This document shows, piece after piece, positions 1-12,041 of a stretch of DNA of 64,000 nucleotides. Position numbers and translations under genes: made by a program. The stretch's first letter is position 1; each line of letters starts with the position of its first letter. The notes beneath the pieces are model-generated. The model did no database searches and was not told where the DNA came from. It was given only the letters and a program-made list of their open reading frames with translations. The stretch spans positions 58,767,454 through 58,831,453 of the forward strand of contig OX388345.1 of NCBI GenBank assembly GCA_947579665.1. The letters run 5' to 3'. This DNA is from Sympetrum striolatum. Taxonomy: Eukaryota; Arthropoda; Insecta; Odonata; Libellulidae.

Positions 1-544
1 TTATTTACTTTGTAGATAGATTTTTCATATACTACACTTTTTCAGTCTACTCAAGACTGCTCTCAACTCTTTGGAGACGACTGAAAACTTTTTACCTGAC
101 TTGATAAGCTTAAAGATTTTTCCGCTCCGAAGTCACTTAAAACTTAATAATACATAACGTGAAAGGTATAAATTACAATTAAATTCTAAAAAATGTACTG
201 TGATGGCACACTCTATATCCCGCCCTTGTTAGGACTGCAATCTTTAAGCCTGAGTACCTGCTAGACTTTTGGATTGTTTGGATTCCAGCCATGCATATGG
301 ATAAAAGTCCTGATCACGAGACAACGTCTTGCGGTTCTTCACCCCCCTTGACCATTGAAACCAACTTTGCTCTCATCTGCTCTCGAGACCGACGGCTAGT
401 TTATACCCGTAATTTTGGAAAGGGACCCTAGTAGCATTGATGCCCAACAAGAGTGAAATTAACGTAAATTTTCTGTTACCCGACTTAGTCTCGAATACCT
501 CCGCGTAACTTGGGTTAGAAGAAGTAAATTGATGTCAAGCTCCA

Positions 545-975
545 GTAAATAACATCTACATTTACATTAATACCCTGCGATAATACCCTAAATAATAATG
601 CCGCCTTTCGGCGTGTGGCAGGGGGTGTAAACACCAGTTGATCTAAACCACTTCTTTAAGCGGTTATTGTCGCGTATCGTTCGCGGGAGGAACAATTTTT
701 TAAAACGACTCGTCCTAGCATATTTCTCTTAACTTACGACTTACGTTCATTATCGGATCGACCGAGGTAGTAGGGGGGCTGCATGATACCGGTTGTATCT
801 TCCGCAAATGTAGTTTCTCTTCATTTATTAAGCAATCGCAGCCAAGCTTCTTCCTGCCTTTCAAGGATTCCCAACCTGCGTCTGAGAGCATTTTTGTAAC
901 GCTTGCTTTTTTATCGTAGCATTTCTTAAGAAAACGAATCGCCTTACGCTGCAATCTCACGAGTTGGCGACGCAC
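545..975 (-). mobile_element. 3' end of a decayed non-LTR retrotransposon (Jockey/R1-like)
   Basis: The minus strand at 975..715 encodes about 86 residues that read like the tail of an insect Jockey/R1-type reverse transcriptase ORF: VRLQRKAIRFLKKCY, then SVTKMLSDAGWESLKGRKK, matching the usual pattern VQRRAARF...SSVT.ML..LGW..L..RR. Further along the same strand (about 680 to 545) is the typical 3'UTR block of these elements, with a CCCCCTGCCACACGCCGAAAGG-like stretch followed by TGTAAATGTAGATG. The reading frame ends early and no upstream polymerase core is present, so this is a truncated, dead copy. The family name is inferred from pattern and not from a search. Confidence 0.6.
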
Positions 976-990
976 CGAACACGATCTTCG

Positions 991-1580
991 GGAGGCATCG
1001 ATAAAGCTTTACAAGGAAGCAATCGCTAAAACATGGTTGCTTCTAGTCAGTCTTTCCGCAGACAAATAGAATACCTAGATAATTAGTAGGTACGGATTAT
1101 GGTGTTAAGACACCCCCTGTCATACGTCACTGGTCGCTCGCGAGGTATGAATCTAAATCTATAATTATCATGAAGTAGGTTCAATCTCAGATTTAGAGAC
1201 GGTACAAAGTAGAGCAGCTCGTATCATTATTGGCTCGACAGTAGTTTTACGACTAACAAGATAAAATTCATCTTGTGGAATTTGCTCTAGGTGAGAAGAT
1301 GTGATTACCGACGGAAGCTTTTTGATAAAGTGATCGGTTCAATGCTTTCGTCGAATTATATGATATTGTTATTTCAAGCAAGGAGCACCATCTCCGAGAG
1401 GCATCGATAAGACTTTACAAGGAACCAATCGCCAAAAAAATATATTTACTTCAGGTCGTTCTTTTCGCAGAGTATTAGAGAAGCTACCAGGGAATAGATA
1501 AGAATGTCGATGTTGATATACTTCCTGCCATATGCCACTGACATCTCGTGGGATACCTAAATATTCTATCCGGACCGGTT
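991..1580 (+). mobile_element. two stacked non-LTR 3' ends, plus strand
   Basis: Two related blocks, about 991..1160 and 1399..1580, share GAGGCATCGATAA, CTTTACAAGGAA and CAATCGC, and each ends in a degenerate version of the CCCCTGYCATAYGYCACTG 3'UTR motif. Between them, at about 1190..1235, one frame reads LETVQSRAARIIIGS, the conserved tail of a reverse transcriptase. This appears to be the same broad family as the minus-strand fragment just upstream, so 0.5-1.6 kb is a cluster of dead 5'-truncated copies in both orientations. Confidence 0.45.
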
Positions 1581-2557
1581 TGTCCCTGGTTTATAACGAA
1601 ATTGTTACTACTTGCGATCAGTAACTACCTCGATGAGTTCCAGGCATGCCATTAATTATAGAGGATCTCCTGTAGCAATGAAATAACCGTATTTCGGATT
1701 ATAATATGAAGGATAATCGCCGTTTTACGGAAATAGATTTGTAGGAATTTTTCCTGATGGCTCACAAAGACAGATTAGTCATGCTTACTCTGGATGGATT
1801 TTATAGAAGAAAGGTGTAACATAATCCGAATATTTTAATATCCCCAAGATATTTACAAAGGCAAAGCAGAATGAATTATGAGGTATTTGTGAACTGATAA
1901 GTCGCAATATCGCAAATTACTGTTCCTGGAAATGGTAATGCAAAATTTAAACTTATACTGATGGAAATTATAGGTATATAAAATATGTACATTCCCATGG
2001 GTGAGATACTTATTCCAGGGGACTCTAAGACCTTTCTGGACATTGAGCGCTGACTTTTTGTTACACCCAGACAAAAAAAGTTTTCAATTGAATAACTTTG
2101 CTTCCCATTCTTCTTTATAACGTAATGTGAAAATAAAATGACAAGCACTCCACGTTAGTTTATTGAAAGATGAAATTTGTCATCTTTCGTAAAATTCCGA
2201 TGTTAAACTAGTCGAATATGACAGTATGCCTCTCAAGCGCGGCTGATGCTATTATTGCGGCATAAACGTCTCTCATGAGGCCCAATGGTAAACAAATACG
2301 GCTTTCCAAATGAGACAGGGTTCCTCGCTCCTGCCTATGCAACGTAGATTAAGAAACAAATGACAGGATATTAATTTGATTCATAACTTGTTTTAAAATA
2401 GGAATATTTTTAAAAATATCATCAAATTAAAATTATTTTAAATAAATTCAATCGTAGAAGCCTTAACTTGGCGGAAATTGATATTTCTTATGATCCCTAA
2501 AATTGTTTTACTCCAAGGTTTAAAAAGATAATAACAATAATGTGCTTTCTTTTGCAG
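1581..2557. other. 5' flank of LRR gene 1, no recognised coding sequence
   Basis: The small ORFs in both strands here (for example - 2148..1853) have no recognisable domains. The stretch ends in a splice acceptor, TTTTGCAG, at 2550..2557, so it should contain the last part of a 5'UTR intron of LRR gene 1. The promoter and first non-coding exon could not be located. Confidence 0.4.
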
Positions 2558-4564
2558 GGCTGTTTTCCAGGTGTCGTCATGTTAGTTAACCGGCTACTAT
2601 TACTTTTTATAGAAATCTCCGTATTTACGACTGGATATTCGAACATTGTCGAAACCATCAGTCATGTTCCTACTCCTAAGCTCCATAACATTGGTCAAGA
2701 TGAAGAGCTAAAGGCAATCAACTTGTATATGCGTGCAGAAAATTCTAAGTTAACTAACAAGGGCATTGTCAAATCGAATTCCAACTGTTTCGATGCGGTG
2801 ATTCCTAATGGTATCATGTACCACTGTGATCGTTCCATTCACATAAATGCGAGAAGAGAGGTCATCGATGTTGTCTGCAGCACACATGATTTGGATGAAA
2901 ACACTAGTGATATGATTTCTAAAATGATGAGAAATATTAAACAAAAAAGAATCGCACTGTATATACATCACTGTGCCGGAGAAATTCTCAATATGATTTT
3001 AGAGATAAACTTGAAACCCATATTTGACTTATACATTGACTGCGGAGAGGAGAATGTAATCTTGCAAGATCTACCCTTAAATAAAACAACGCAATTAGAA
3101 GAACTGACTATTTCCTGCTCTCAGTGGAGTTATCTTCCAGGTTCCCTGTTTTTTGGAAAAATGCATGCACTAAAGATATTAACCGTTAGTAATATGAAAA
3201 TGAAGAACTTTGAAGAAGGCGCATTGTCAAATTTATCAAAACTTTGGCATCTCGATCTGATCCAAAACAGAATAGATACTTTGAAAACCAGTGACTTCTC
3301 GGACCTAAAATCCTTAAAGCATCTCAAAATAGAAGAACCGAAACTGCATAATATTGGTAGTGACATTTTCAGATCTACTCCTCGCCTCCAACGCCTCTTA
3401 ATCCTGGAAAGTAAAATATCCGAACTTCCAGATAGTTTTCAGGAGTTGAAATTCATCAATACCCTTGAAATATCGAACAGTCTAATTCAATCAATTCAGG
3501 AATCTGAATGCGTCAATCTAAAGAACTTGAGGATTCTCAGGATCGTAAATAATTCTCACTTAGATCTAGATCCTAACTGCTTTCAGTATCTAACTGAAGC
3601 TGAAGAAATCAAAATTTTAGGCAATAACCTGACTGCTTTGCCAGAAAACAAGATACGTTTCCAAAGGCTGAATAAAATTCATATTGGGGACAATGGGCAG
3701 AAGATACCCAAAGTCTCAAACTTCGTTTCAAGTCCTTGCTTACGGAATTTTCTTTTAAGAGGTCTCTCTGTTCGAGAGATACATCCATCTTTTTTTCTTG
3801 ACCCGGCGTTGAGTAAAATGTACTCCATAGATATTTCCAACAACTATCTCACATCAATTCCAACTCTACCAAAACATGTTTCACGTTTAATTCTTTCGAA
3901 CAATTATTTGGAGTCCCTGGGCAATACTTCATTACAAGATGTGACTTTGTTGTATCTTGACGGAAACAAGTTCCGTGATAAGTACTTATTAAATGGAACC
4001 TATGAAAAGTTAACTGCACTGAGATTAGATGGCAATGCAATGACAGAGGTGCCCGAATTAGATACGCCGAATCTAAAATTCTTGAATCTCTCCAACAATG
4101 GTATTGTTGATGGTCTACTGCATTATTTTGAGAAGTGTAAAAATTTAGAAGAATTAGACTTGTCACAGAACAGCATTTCTTATTTTCTTGATATGTACAC
4201 TATCATGGACTTGACAAAACTTAAGACTCTTGATGTATCCTTCAATCCTTTGAGGAGTTTCTATTACATGGGTACGTTTGATTTGAATGTTAGACGATTG
4301 GATCTAAGTGGCAGTGGACTTAAGGATATAAGTTTAGGGTGGTTACATTTTTCAAAGCAGTTGGAGGAGCTTTATTTAAGAAGAAATGACATTTCAGTCA
4401 TAGATATTGATAGTTTTTTCACTTTTGATGAAGGGTTTACTTCTTTGAAGATATTGGACCTGTCACACAATTCTATAAGCTCAAGTTACTGGTTTCAGAT
4501 TTACGACTGGGAAAGAAAAACATCAGGAAGAATCAGCGTATTCCTAAATTTCCTGAATCTAGAG
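2558..4564 (+). CDS. LRR gene 1, exon 1: secreted Toll-like LRR protein
   Basis: First coding exon of a four-exon gene. The probable start is the ATG at 2579, followed by a signal peptide (MLVNRLLLLFIEISVF). The upstream ATG at 2540 lies before the acceptor at 2557 (a second acceptor, TTTTCCAG, ends at 2570), so it is intronic. The exon gives 662 codons and ends in phase 0 at a GAG|GTATGC donor. A Cys-bearing N-terminal region of about 180 residues is followed by many LRRs of the LxxLxLxxNxL type, for example LRRLILSN-like and LNLSNNGI units. Joined to exons at 14210, 16463 and 17609 the protein is about 848 residues and ends after an LRR C-terminal cap, with no transmembrane segment or TIR domain. 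Known: such repeats bind protein or microbial ligands in Toll family receptors. Inferred: a secreted recognition or decoy protein. No exact symbol is justified. Confidence 0.85.
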
Positions 4565-4684
4565 GTATGCAAAATATGAAATTGAAAATTTTGATATGGG
4601 CTTTCATCGGAAATCATTTTGTAATTGACTTATCGGATTATTGCATGCATATTATTTCCATGCTTGTTACTTATAGAATAATCA

Positions 4685-4990
4685 TTAATGTGTGTGTGTG
4701 TGTCTGTCATCATCATTATCAGCAGCATTATCTATTTTCAATCCAACGTTGGATTTCTGCCTCCCCAAGTACGTACCTACTTTCCAATTTTCTCTGTCCA
4801 GAGTTTCTCGTTTCCATGTTATGCCTAAGTGAATATTTCTCACGGTCTCTTTCAATATTTTCTAACCCTCTTTTGTATAAATTTTTCCCAGTATCGACCC
4901 AGTGAAGGAAACACTGTTTAAAATTGTTTCCTGCCATCAATGAAAGCTCGTGCGTCGAATTTTTCTTTATGGAGTCTATCGTCTCAAATT
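4685..4990 (-). mobile_element. probable non-LTR 3' fragment with (TG)n tract
   Basis: A short (TG)n run (about 4690..4703) adjoins a CATCATCATTATCAGCAGCA simple repeat. The minus strand from 4940 to 4728 reads as a 70-residue peptide containing ERDREKYSLRHNMETRN and LGEAEIQRWIENR, similar in style to the tail of arthropod endonuclease/reverse transcriptase ORFs. It lies in intron 1 of LRR gene 1. The assignment is weak because no catalytic motif is visible. Confidence 0.3.
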
Positions 4991-5211
4991 TCTATTCTTT
5001 GAGTTGTTTCTTGAGGTTGGCGGACAGGAAAAGGGCCAACCAAAGGCGATTAAGGCATTTGGTGTAGAACAGACATCGAATTCCAGGCACAAAATTCACA
5101 AATCCTGAGGGCCGAATGCGATGGGACATTGTTGTGATAGAAGAACCTAGAGCGCTCCATCCAAAGTTCAGGTCGCTTCCTCCTGCTTTTTTCTTGGAGG
5201 AGTTTTTGAAC

Positions 5212-5546
5212 TATAGGTCTGCATGGGCCGGGCTTGGGCCCGTGAATAACTTGGGAAGAGAAGAATTATCCGTCCATAAAAACCATTAGTTTCTTGCACA
5301 GAGGCAAATTCTTCTGAAAGTTGTTACGCAGTGCTTAAAAAAATATGTCCAGTCTTCGTAAAGAAGTAAAAAAATGTATTTTATTTCAAATGACAATGAT
5401 TTATTATAGGACGATTTATGGAAATTTCAGGCTTGGGTCGGGCTTGAGAACAAAAAGTTGCATCTATGATCGCGCCGGGTTGGGTTCGGGCTCAACGAGG
5501 AACAGGCCAGCCCTGGGTTGCAATTTTCGGCATATGCAGACCTCTA
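5212..5546. mobile_element. hAT-type MITE, TIR TAKAGGTCTGCATGG
   Basis: The terminal inverted repeats begin TATAGGTCTGCATGGG on the left and end GCAGACCTCTA on the right. The flanking 8-bp sequences TTTTGAAC and ATCTGAAC match at 6 of 8 positions, as expected for an old hAT target duplication. The interior is GC-rich near each end (GGGCTTGGGCC-like runs). It is non-coding; the 99-residue ORF inside is a chance frame. A better preserved copy of the same family lies at 45800..46208. Confidence 0.7.
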
Positions 5547-6719
5547 ATCTGAACATCTGTCACGAAACCTCGGAGATTCCACTATCCTCTGCTAGTTATC
5601 TGACAGTAAGTCGTCGAATTGCTCGCACAAAGGACCTCATTTGATTGACCTGAAAATCATTAGTTGATGTTGATGGCCTTCCTCTTAAAGTCTTCTGCAA
5701 TTGAGCCACAAGAAATTCTTAAGCGCAAATAACACTACAAACACTGACTAATCATGTTTTTGCTAAATGCAGTTTTCAAAATTCCAGACGTTTCCATCGC
5801 GGTTTTGCCGATTCTGAAACAGATTTACAAGCATCAATGCTCTTCCTTGGGGTTGTTTGTTTTTAAAATTCGGCACGAGTGAATAAAACAAAAAAAACTG
5901 TCTAATCAATTCCAAGCTAAAACATTATCTTCAAACAGAAAATGGGAGTTTACTCAGGAGAGACCAAGGTATCAAACGATCTTTTTGAAGTTGAACTGGA
6001 ATTCATTAATAAAAGTTTTGAAATTGAATTTCATTCCCTTCCAGATAACATAGAATTCTGAAATCAATGGATTCATTACAGTGCCAAAAAACTGTTAAAT
6101 ATTTAGACACTATAATTCAGGAACACAGAAAATGTTTCATAAACAATGCACACCACACACAAAGAAATTAAACTCTCACAAAAATACATGAACCTCAACC
6201 CCCTACAATCAACAGTCAGCCTCCTTCCGGAACTCCCTGTACCACCTCTCATCTCCCTAATCTCTCTCTTTTCCTAATCCTTTTTGTATCTTCCTCTTTT
6301 CTCATTCATATCCTGACGATGACTTTGAAAAGTTGAAACCTCTCACCACAATACAATTTTTTACAATCTACCTTATTCTAATGGGTTTCCACATGTTGAT
6401 GCCAAATTCCATCATTTCTGTGTTAAATATCGATATATTTATCATGGGTTCTGTACGACTCGAAAAGTTCTCTTTAACAAATGCAGGTAAGGATTGTCTG
6501 TACTGTTTCCAGGCTTCATTTGATTAACTGATTCAAGATTCTTCTTTTGGTCCTGTAGCATTGGTTCAGATTCAAATTGGCAAGAATTTAAAGATAAAAG
6601 AAGAAATATTTGCATTGCTGTGGAGAACTGCATCGGAAGTTAAGCGCTTGAATGTTTTCTAACGCTCAAGTATCAATGTGTGTGTGCATCACCTAATCTA
6701 ATCTCCCAATCACACAAAT
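5547..6719. other. intron 1 sequence, nothing recognised
   Basis: Part of the first intron of LRR gene 1. I see A-rich and CT-rich low-complexity stretches (for example 6180..6310) and short ORFs without recognisable motifs. No splice-flanked exon-like block was found. Confidence 0.4.
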
Positions 6720-8615
6720 TACTATATATACGAGTAAAATACTGCTTGCATATCCATAACACTAATTTCAAGTCGGCATCGAACTGGGTCTTCCTGGTGA
6801 TACTTACTATGTAGCACAACATCAGTTCACCATCTCTAACGATGTGTAAAAACTCAAGCAGAAATATTTGCTGCAACTGCCTTCAACAACGTCCTACTTT
6901 TCCCTTATATTCCTTGTGTGAGAGAATTAAATGTGCTCCGGCATTGAACCCAGGAAAACCATGGTCTTATCTATTTTTTTTCTTAAACCGAGTTTTAATA
7001 TACATCTTCCATATAAGCAAGAACTTCCTATCATTTCGATAGTGCATAAAAAAATAATGAAAAACTACCCCAATGTGTTTTATATGGGAGATTTATTAAC
7101 CCGGCCCGGCATTGAACCCGGGTCTTTCTGGTGAAACTTGCTATGCAGGAAAATAGAATATCACCATCTCTATGTGTGAAAATTCAAGCAGAAATATTGT
7201 TTGCAACTGCCTCAAACAACGTCCTAATTTTCACATATATTCCTTATGAGAGAAATTTTAATGTGCTCTGGCATAGAACCAAGGAACAGCCTGGTGGTAT
7301 CTAAATTTTTTTCGTAAACCAAGTCTTAATATACATCTTCTAGCTTAGCGAGAAATTCCTATCCTTTCGATAAGTGCACCAAAAAAAATAATGAAAAACT
7401 ACCTCAATGTATTTTAAAGGGCAGATTTTTGCATCATCCAAGCATCAAATATTAATTATATTCATCATATTTTCTGTTAAAGTCATTTATGTTTTCGATA
7501 GATCATAAGCATATCTATAAGCTCCTTGAGATACGATTCTCTATACATCAGGGAAGTATTTTTTTTTTTAATTCCCGAAAATCAAAGCAATGCTTTTAAA
7601 TGGGAAAAATGGGACTTTAGGACCCTATGGAATTGAACCAATGACACTGAGGTTCAAAATCGCAATTTTTATGGCAGTTACACATTATGGCCAATACGTC
7701 GTAAAAATTACAAGTCAATGACGCTTGTGGTTTAGACTGTGAATTAGTATCCTATCTATCTATCTATATCCTTGAATGAATCCGGAGAAGCATCTACATA
7801 CGAGTAAAATGTTGCTTGCATTCTGCAAGCGTATAGATAACAAAAATTAAAAGTCAACATCATATTGAGAGGGTCCTCAAAAGTAGAAAAAGTATTGAAA
7901 ATATTCTTAAAATTCGCTGCAATTTCTCTGTCCGACATCACACCCCGGTCTTCCTGGTGATAATTACTATGCAGTACAACAGAAGATCACCGTCTCTAAC
8001 TATGTGTGAAAACTCAATCAGAAATATTGGCTACTTTTCACATATATTCCTTATGTAAGAATTTGTAATGTGCTCTGGTATCAAACTCAGGAAGAGCATA
8101 GCCTTATTTAATTTTTGTTTTAAACCAAGTCTTAATATACATCTTCTGTCTAAGCAAGAACTTCCTAACATTTTAATATGTGCATCAAAAAAAAATAATG
8201 AAAAACTAACCCAATGTATTTTAAAGGGCAGATTTTTGCATCTTCCTAGTATCAAACCCAGGATATTTTCCGTGAAAGTCATTAATGTTATCGAACGATC
8301 CTGACCATATCTATCAGTTTTTTGAGTTTTAATTCTCCATCCATCTGGGAAGTATTTGTTTTAAATTCCCGAAAATCAAAGCAATGCATTTAAACGGGAA
8401 AAATCGGGACTTTGGGGTCCTCTGGAATCGAACCCATGGCACTGAGATTCAAAATCACAATTTTATTGGCGGTTACACGTAATGGCCAATAGGTCATAAA
8501 AATTTCAAGTCAATGACGCTTGTGGTTTAGCCTGTGAATTAGTATCCTATCTATCCATCTATCTATCTAAATCCCTATGTATATGAATGAATCCGGAGAA
8601 GCAACTTTATATAAT
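6720..8615. repeat. tandem array of a tRNA-like, SINE-like unit
   Basis: Three diverged copies of one block occur at about 6795..7120, 7130..7450 and 7945..8280. They share AACTCAAGCAGAAATATT, TTAATATACATCTTC and AATAATGAAAAACTA. A second block at about 7480..7800 and 8290..8615 shares AATTCCCGAAAATCAAAGCA, the (CTAT)n run and GAATGAATCCGGAGAAGC. On the minus strand the units contain pol III B-box-like strings (GGGTTCAATGCC, GGGTTCGATTCC), which suggests a tRNA-derived repeat amplified in tandem. It lies in intron 1 of LRR gene 1. There is no coding potential. Confidence 0.55.
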
Positions 8616-10164
8616 AGATAACCCTTGACTGAAAGAGAGTTAATGCTGCTCTAACGAGCTTCAGAAAAATGCCATTGTACTTGAGACTAACGGCAATTGC
8701 TGAACTCAACTCTCATATGAATATATGGGAGCAATAGGCCCATAAGAATTGTATGTGGGAGGAGACCTGGTCTTAAATGTTAAAGGTACCAAAACTTGGA
8801 AATCAAAAATCAGCAATACATTTTTACAAATTAAATAAAGTTAAAATTTGAATTTTATGAATTAAATTTCAAATTATGTTTTCTTTATCGAGATAAGCAT
8901 GACAATGTTGCTGTCTGAATGATTTCTGCGGTAAGGATTTAAACTAATGTGATGCTATTTTAGCAACCAGGTAAACAAATGTTTCAAATCTTTTATGTAG
9001 GAAGTAATTTCAATAAGATATATATGTTCAATAAAATTTTATCAAGTTATTTTATAGGCGTTCTGTTTATATTTCTAGCCAGTTTTTGTAATAATTGATG
9101 TTTAAAATAGGGGAAGGTTATGTTAATCTTTGATTTTTTCAGGGTATCAGATGTGTAATCCATTGCAATGTGAGTTGTACTTTTCTTACATGTGAAATCC
9201 AGCTCTGTCATTTTCGACCGAAGAATTCACTTGTGTATTATAAAATACATTTATGGCATATAGAACCTTTATCTGACTTAAAGAATTCATTTTTATGAGT
9301 TTCTACTGGTTTACAGTAATGAATTGCATATGTAGTTCTTTCCTAATCAAATAGTTCTTATGTTGATGCAAATGAAAAACTTTTCTCTTTCTAAAAAAAT
9401 GGAGTATTAGTGATCTGGGCATAGGCCCTGTAAAACATATGTGCCGTGGTTATGTAGAAATCAGTCAATCATAAGTTAAAACAAAAAAAAAACAAGGTAG
9501 TCTTAAAATTGATGAAGCAAGTGTAGGTAAACGGATTAAGGTAAATAAATCAAAGTAATTGTTTAAAACTTTTGAAATTTTTTGACCAATTTTGTTGTAA
9601 TAATGTCCAATTTTGTTTGAGAAAAAATGAGTGGGTTTGAGAAAAAATGAGTGGGTGACCTACTTTGGATTTGAAATGTAGCTTAAGAAAACCTGTTATC
9701 AAAATTTTTTATATCTTGTTGTTTATTACATTACTATAGATTGCTACCCTTATTTTTAAATACACTTTGCTTCATCTTCAAGCTGAGTTGATCTCAAGAA
9801 ACCTTAGTAAATATTCTTGAAAATGTTGAGATACCTGTAATCTTTTTCTTTCTATTAAAACAAACATAAATGATAAATTTCATGGAATGTCGTAAATCTT
9901 CTGTACTGGGCCTATATTAGGATCCCTTGATAGCCATTTTCAAGTTCTATTACTCTTTCTGCTCGTAAGCTTGAAATATCTAAGCCCATCTATTGCATTC
10001 AGAGGTCAGTTATATTTATTTGACCATTGCCCTGATGTAATGAAATAAAATTTGTAACATGGCTGTTAATGAATTGAAGGCTTAAAATCTCCAGAAGCTG
10101 TCTTTGTTTGTATTTTATAACCCCTGAGGTGGGAAGCATAATTTCCAAAATGTCCATTGAGTAT
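8616..10164. other. AT-rich intron 1 sequence, nothing recognised
   Basis: AT-rich sequence without a long ORF. A short direct duplication (TTTGAGAAAAAATGAGTGGG, twice) lies at about 9615..9655. Nothing else stands out. Confidence 0.4.
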
Positions 10165-10264
10165 TCAGCCAGGTTCGAACCAGGGACCTTGGGATCAGAG
10201 CTAGGCTAGTGTAGCTAGACTAGTGTAGCTAGACGCTATCCATTCAGCCACCAAGGCCGCTCAT
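10165..10264 (-). repeat. tRNA-derived SINE head or tRNA-like pseudogene
   Basis: The minus strand reads GGCCTTGGTGGCTGAATGG, an A-box-like start, and ends with the B box GGTTCGAACCTGG. The middle holds a local duplication (CTAGACTAGTGTAG) that makes it longer than a real tRNA. The arms do not fold into a clean cloverleaf by eye, so I call a SINE-type relic and not a functional tRNA gene. Confidence 0.5.
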
Positions 10265-12041
10265 TGATGCTCATTAATATTAGCCTTGGATAATATCATA
10301 TTACTAATTGGACGTGAATCTGAGATCCTTCAGAATAAAATCCTTGTGCAGAATGGGTCAAAGGATAAAGGGCCTGTCTCAAAAATAAGTAGAATAAATC
10401 TGGGAAAAAATGTATCATGGATCAATGCACAAATTTCTAAAATTCTTCCTTGAAACAAAATACCACCCTCGTTTATCAAAACACCGTTGCCTGCACCAGT
10501 TATGGTTCTCCTCCTGGAAGTTGTTGACGGAAACCTCATTCAGGCACCTCATCACGACCTCTTTGCTGTTATCCAGTATTCCAAATTGTCTTTCAAGATC
10601 CTGTCTATTCTTGGGAACAAAAGGAAGAATGGGGTGCCTCATCAGAGCTTTAGGGTGACTGGGGTATCACTGCCACCTTATACTTGGCTAGATACTTGCT
10701 TATGAAAAAGGTGGTGTGGGAAGTTGTCATGGTGCAGCTTTCTTCTTTGCGAAGATTTCCACTGTGGTTTCCGGAATATTGCAATCTTCTGCTGACAATC
10801 TGATTATCAGGTGTCAATCATAGTAATGGTCAACAAACCTGATTTTCCTAGCTGATACTAATATAATTTGTGACATTACCCTGGAATAGGGGCCCTGTCT
10901 AGCACAGATCTGCATACTGAAATGGCCCGCAGGCATCTTGTGTGGTTTGCGTTGCTTTCTGAAGACCATTTACTATGTTTACCACCACAAAATGCCTTGA
11001 TGCAGCTGTCTGTATAGGTCAAACAAATCATTCTACTTATTTTTTAGACACTCTGCTTACATTTATTACATCTGTACTCTTTGGTGTAACTCTGAAATAC
11101 AATGTCACTACAAAATTTCTTTACTTGAATTAATTTATATTGAAGGGAATGTTTAAGTTATCTTTGCACATAAGGGTGTGCTCCTAGAAAAATTCCAAGA
11201 AAGAAACCACTTGAAAGAAGTCTGATAGGAATGGAAATTGAATCTGAGATATTTTTTATCCAGGTGGCTGACAAGATCACTTTCATACATCAGAATTGCT
11301 TCAGAGCCTGAGATTCCTTTTATGTGCACAGGATGTTATTAACTTGGAATATAAAAAAAATCACAGAGAGTCAGGCAACGACTCTAGTTTAGACTAGTAA
11401 AAATTCTCACAGCAGTGGACTAAAGAATGAATGCAATTTGTTAGAGGCATCAGAAAAGTGTTGCAAAGAAGTAATGGCTAATACAGACAGTTACTTCTGG
11501 TCCTACACTACACCATCATTTAGAAAAGTTAATAGGATAGATTACTTAGAGTTATTAGTATTATTATACCCCTACCATACACTACTTGTAGCTAGTGGGG
11601 TATACACCTTTATCAGTGTGTAAATCAATGTTGGGAAGGGGGGATTTCCCCAGCTCGTAAAACTGTTTCCCTGGCTGATGATAGCAATATTTTTCCCTGC
11701 CTGGGAAAATTGTTTCCCCCTCTCTTGCTTTTAGCAACTACTAGCTACTTTTACAGTGTAGGTACTGGTTACTTGTACTAGTGTGTGCAAAGAGGCTGAA
11801 TACCCTTAAATTATAGTCTTTCTATCATCTAAAACAACCTAAACATATCAACTGGGGTTAAGAATGGCATTGTTAATTCCTAAAACCAAAAGTTACTTCT
11901 AATTTTTAATATTAGTCTCTAGTCTAGTCTTTAGTTAAATTAGAGATGTTAGTTTTGATATAACCGCTTCCACACAGAAACATAAATCTATGCACATGCA
12001 CTTGCCTATATTGCTGAGCAGCACATAGGATTGCTTCTAAC
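10265..12041. other. intron 1 sequence, no gene recognised
   Basis: Overlapping ORFs of 69-82 codons on both strands at 10330..10705 have no recognisable domain. The rest is AT-rich and non-coding. Confidence 0.35.

Noticed and set aside
2540..2578. Upstream in-frame ATG of the long LRR frame
   Set aside because: It lies before the splice acceptor at 2557, and the peptide from 2579 has a proper signal sequence. Gene 2 shows the same arrangement (ATG at 41839 versus 41758).
5345..5644. 99-codon ORF
   Set aside because: It starts inside the hAT MITE at 5212..5546 and has no protein-like motif.
10165..10264. Possible tRNA gene
   Set aside because: A and B boxes are visible but the arms do not pair cleanly and the middle has an inserted duplication. 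It is better read as a SINE relic.
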